DNA of 64,000 bases from Flavobacterium nitrogenifigens (GTDB taxonomy: Bacteria > Bacteroidota > Bacteroidia > Flavobacteriales > Flavobacteriaceae). Both the position numbers and the translations under genes were made by a program. The DNA lies in contig NZ_QJRI01000177.1 in assembly GCF_003254565.1 (NCBI RefSeq), positions 124,001 to 188,000 of the forward strand, written 5' to 3'. Below the pieces are notes generated by a model. It saw only the letters and a program-made list of their open reading frames with translations, was not told where the DNA came from and did no database searches. Shown piece by piece: positions 63,788 through 64,000 of the stretch (positions within the stretch are counted from its first letter, which is position 1; every line of letters starts with the position of its first letter).

Positions 63788-64000
63788 CTAATTTTCCAAC
63801 ATTTTATTGTAAAGACTAACATATCTGGATGCAACCTTCTCAGTAAATTTATTCCTTTGCTCAGGAACAACTTTTGTGCGTAATATTTCCATAATCTTTA
63901 CTATTAATTCATCTGATTCAGGTTCAAACAAATCATCTTCAATAAGCAATTCTTTAATACCTCCCCGTTTGCTTGCTAATACATATTTGCCATGCAAAAC
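63788..64000 (-). CDS. Glycosyltransferase, C-terminal end only (cut by window edge)
   Basis: The frame enters from the right edge and ends at 63788. About 70 residues are visible, starting LHGKYVLASKRGGIKELL. The ASKRGGIKELL pattern and the helical tail ending in SLYNKMLEN match the C-termini of GT4 glycosyltransferases (the donor-binding GG-x-E loop). It is 29 bases upstream of the polymerase gene. The start is outside the window. Confidence 0.8.
   Translation of the reverse strand, partial: VLHGKYVLASKRGGIKELLIEDDLFEPESDELIVKIMEILRTKVVPEQRNKFTEKVASRYVSLYNKMLEN

Noticed and set aside
1..64000. tRNA, rRNA, integrase, transposase or phage genes
   Set aside because: None was recognised on either strand; the repeats seen are small non-coding palindromes.

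Overview
The window is from a flavobacterium (Bacteroidota), most likely Flavobacterium or a close relative. The DNA is AT-rich. Several genes are preceded by the Bacteroidota -7 promoter element TAnnTTTG. It also carries a SusC receptor, a type IX secretion type-B sorting domain, a bacillithiol enzyme (BshC) and the rpmB-rpmG-DUF4295-ftsY block, all typical of this group. Intergenic regions are rich in small palindromes. No tRNA, rRNA, CRISPR array, prophage or transposase gene was seen.

Positions 1-17842 form a beta-mannan/glucomannan utilisation region. It starts with the N-terminal half of a SusC receptor and an AraC-type regulator. A tight plus-strand operon follows: GH26 mannanase, GPH sugar transporter, GH130 mannosylglucose phosphorylase, mannobiose/cellobiose 2-epimerase, a second GH26 and a GH5 mannanase. 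This is the mannanase / epimerase / phosphorylase route known from Bacteroides fragilis. On the minus strand nearby lie an aldo/keto reductase, an HdeD-like membrane protein, a GH3 beta-glucosidase and two esterases (SASA-type and CE2-type) that would remove acetyl groups from acetylated glucomannan.

Positions 18047-52334 are mostly housekeeping and envelope genes. They include an NlpC/P60 peptidase and an L,D-transpeptidase, a DUF1573 protein divergent from a two-component system, a B12-binding radical SAM protein of unknown role, and a 1949-residue secreted repeat protein with a T9SS type-B C-terminus. There is an sdpR/sdpI-like pair with a visible operator, an MHS transporter, bshC, two DUF5009 membrane acyltransferase-like paralogues, ndk, a DciA-like protein, ftsY with the L28/L33 operon, cinA, an orphan HPt protein, a DnaQ-type exonuclease, a lipoyl E2 acyltransferase and a BamA-like outer-membrane protein.

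Positions 52442-64000 form an exopolysaccharide/capsule locus, read leftward apart from the CpsB/YwqE phosphatase at its left edge. It holds a priming sugar-phosphate transferase, the Wzc kinase, the Wza export lipoprotein, a second priming transferase broken by a one-base shift in a 7-base homopolymer, glycosyltransferases, a hexapeptide acetyltransferase and a Wzy-like polymerase. It runs off the right edge inside another glycosyltransferase.

I saw no strong candidate for a wholly new multi-gene system. The points most worth checking are the homopolymer frameshift in the second priming transferase, the OmpR-type half-sites between DUF1573 and the two-component system, the 15+5 repeat secreted protein, and an intergenic heptad repeat that also occurs inside the radical SAM coding sequence.
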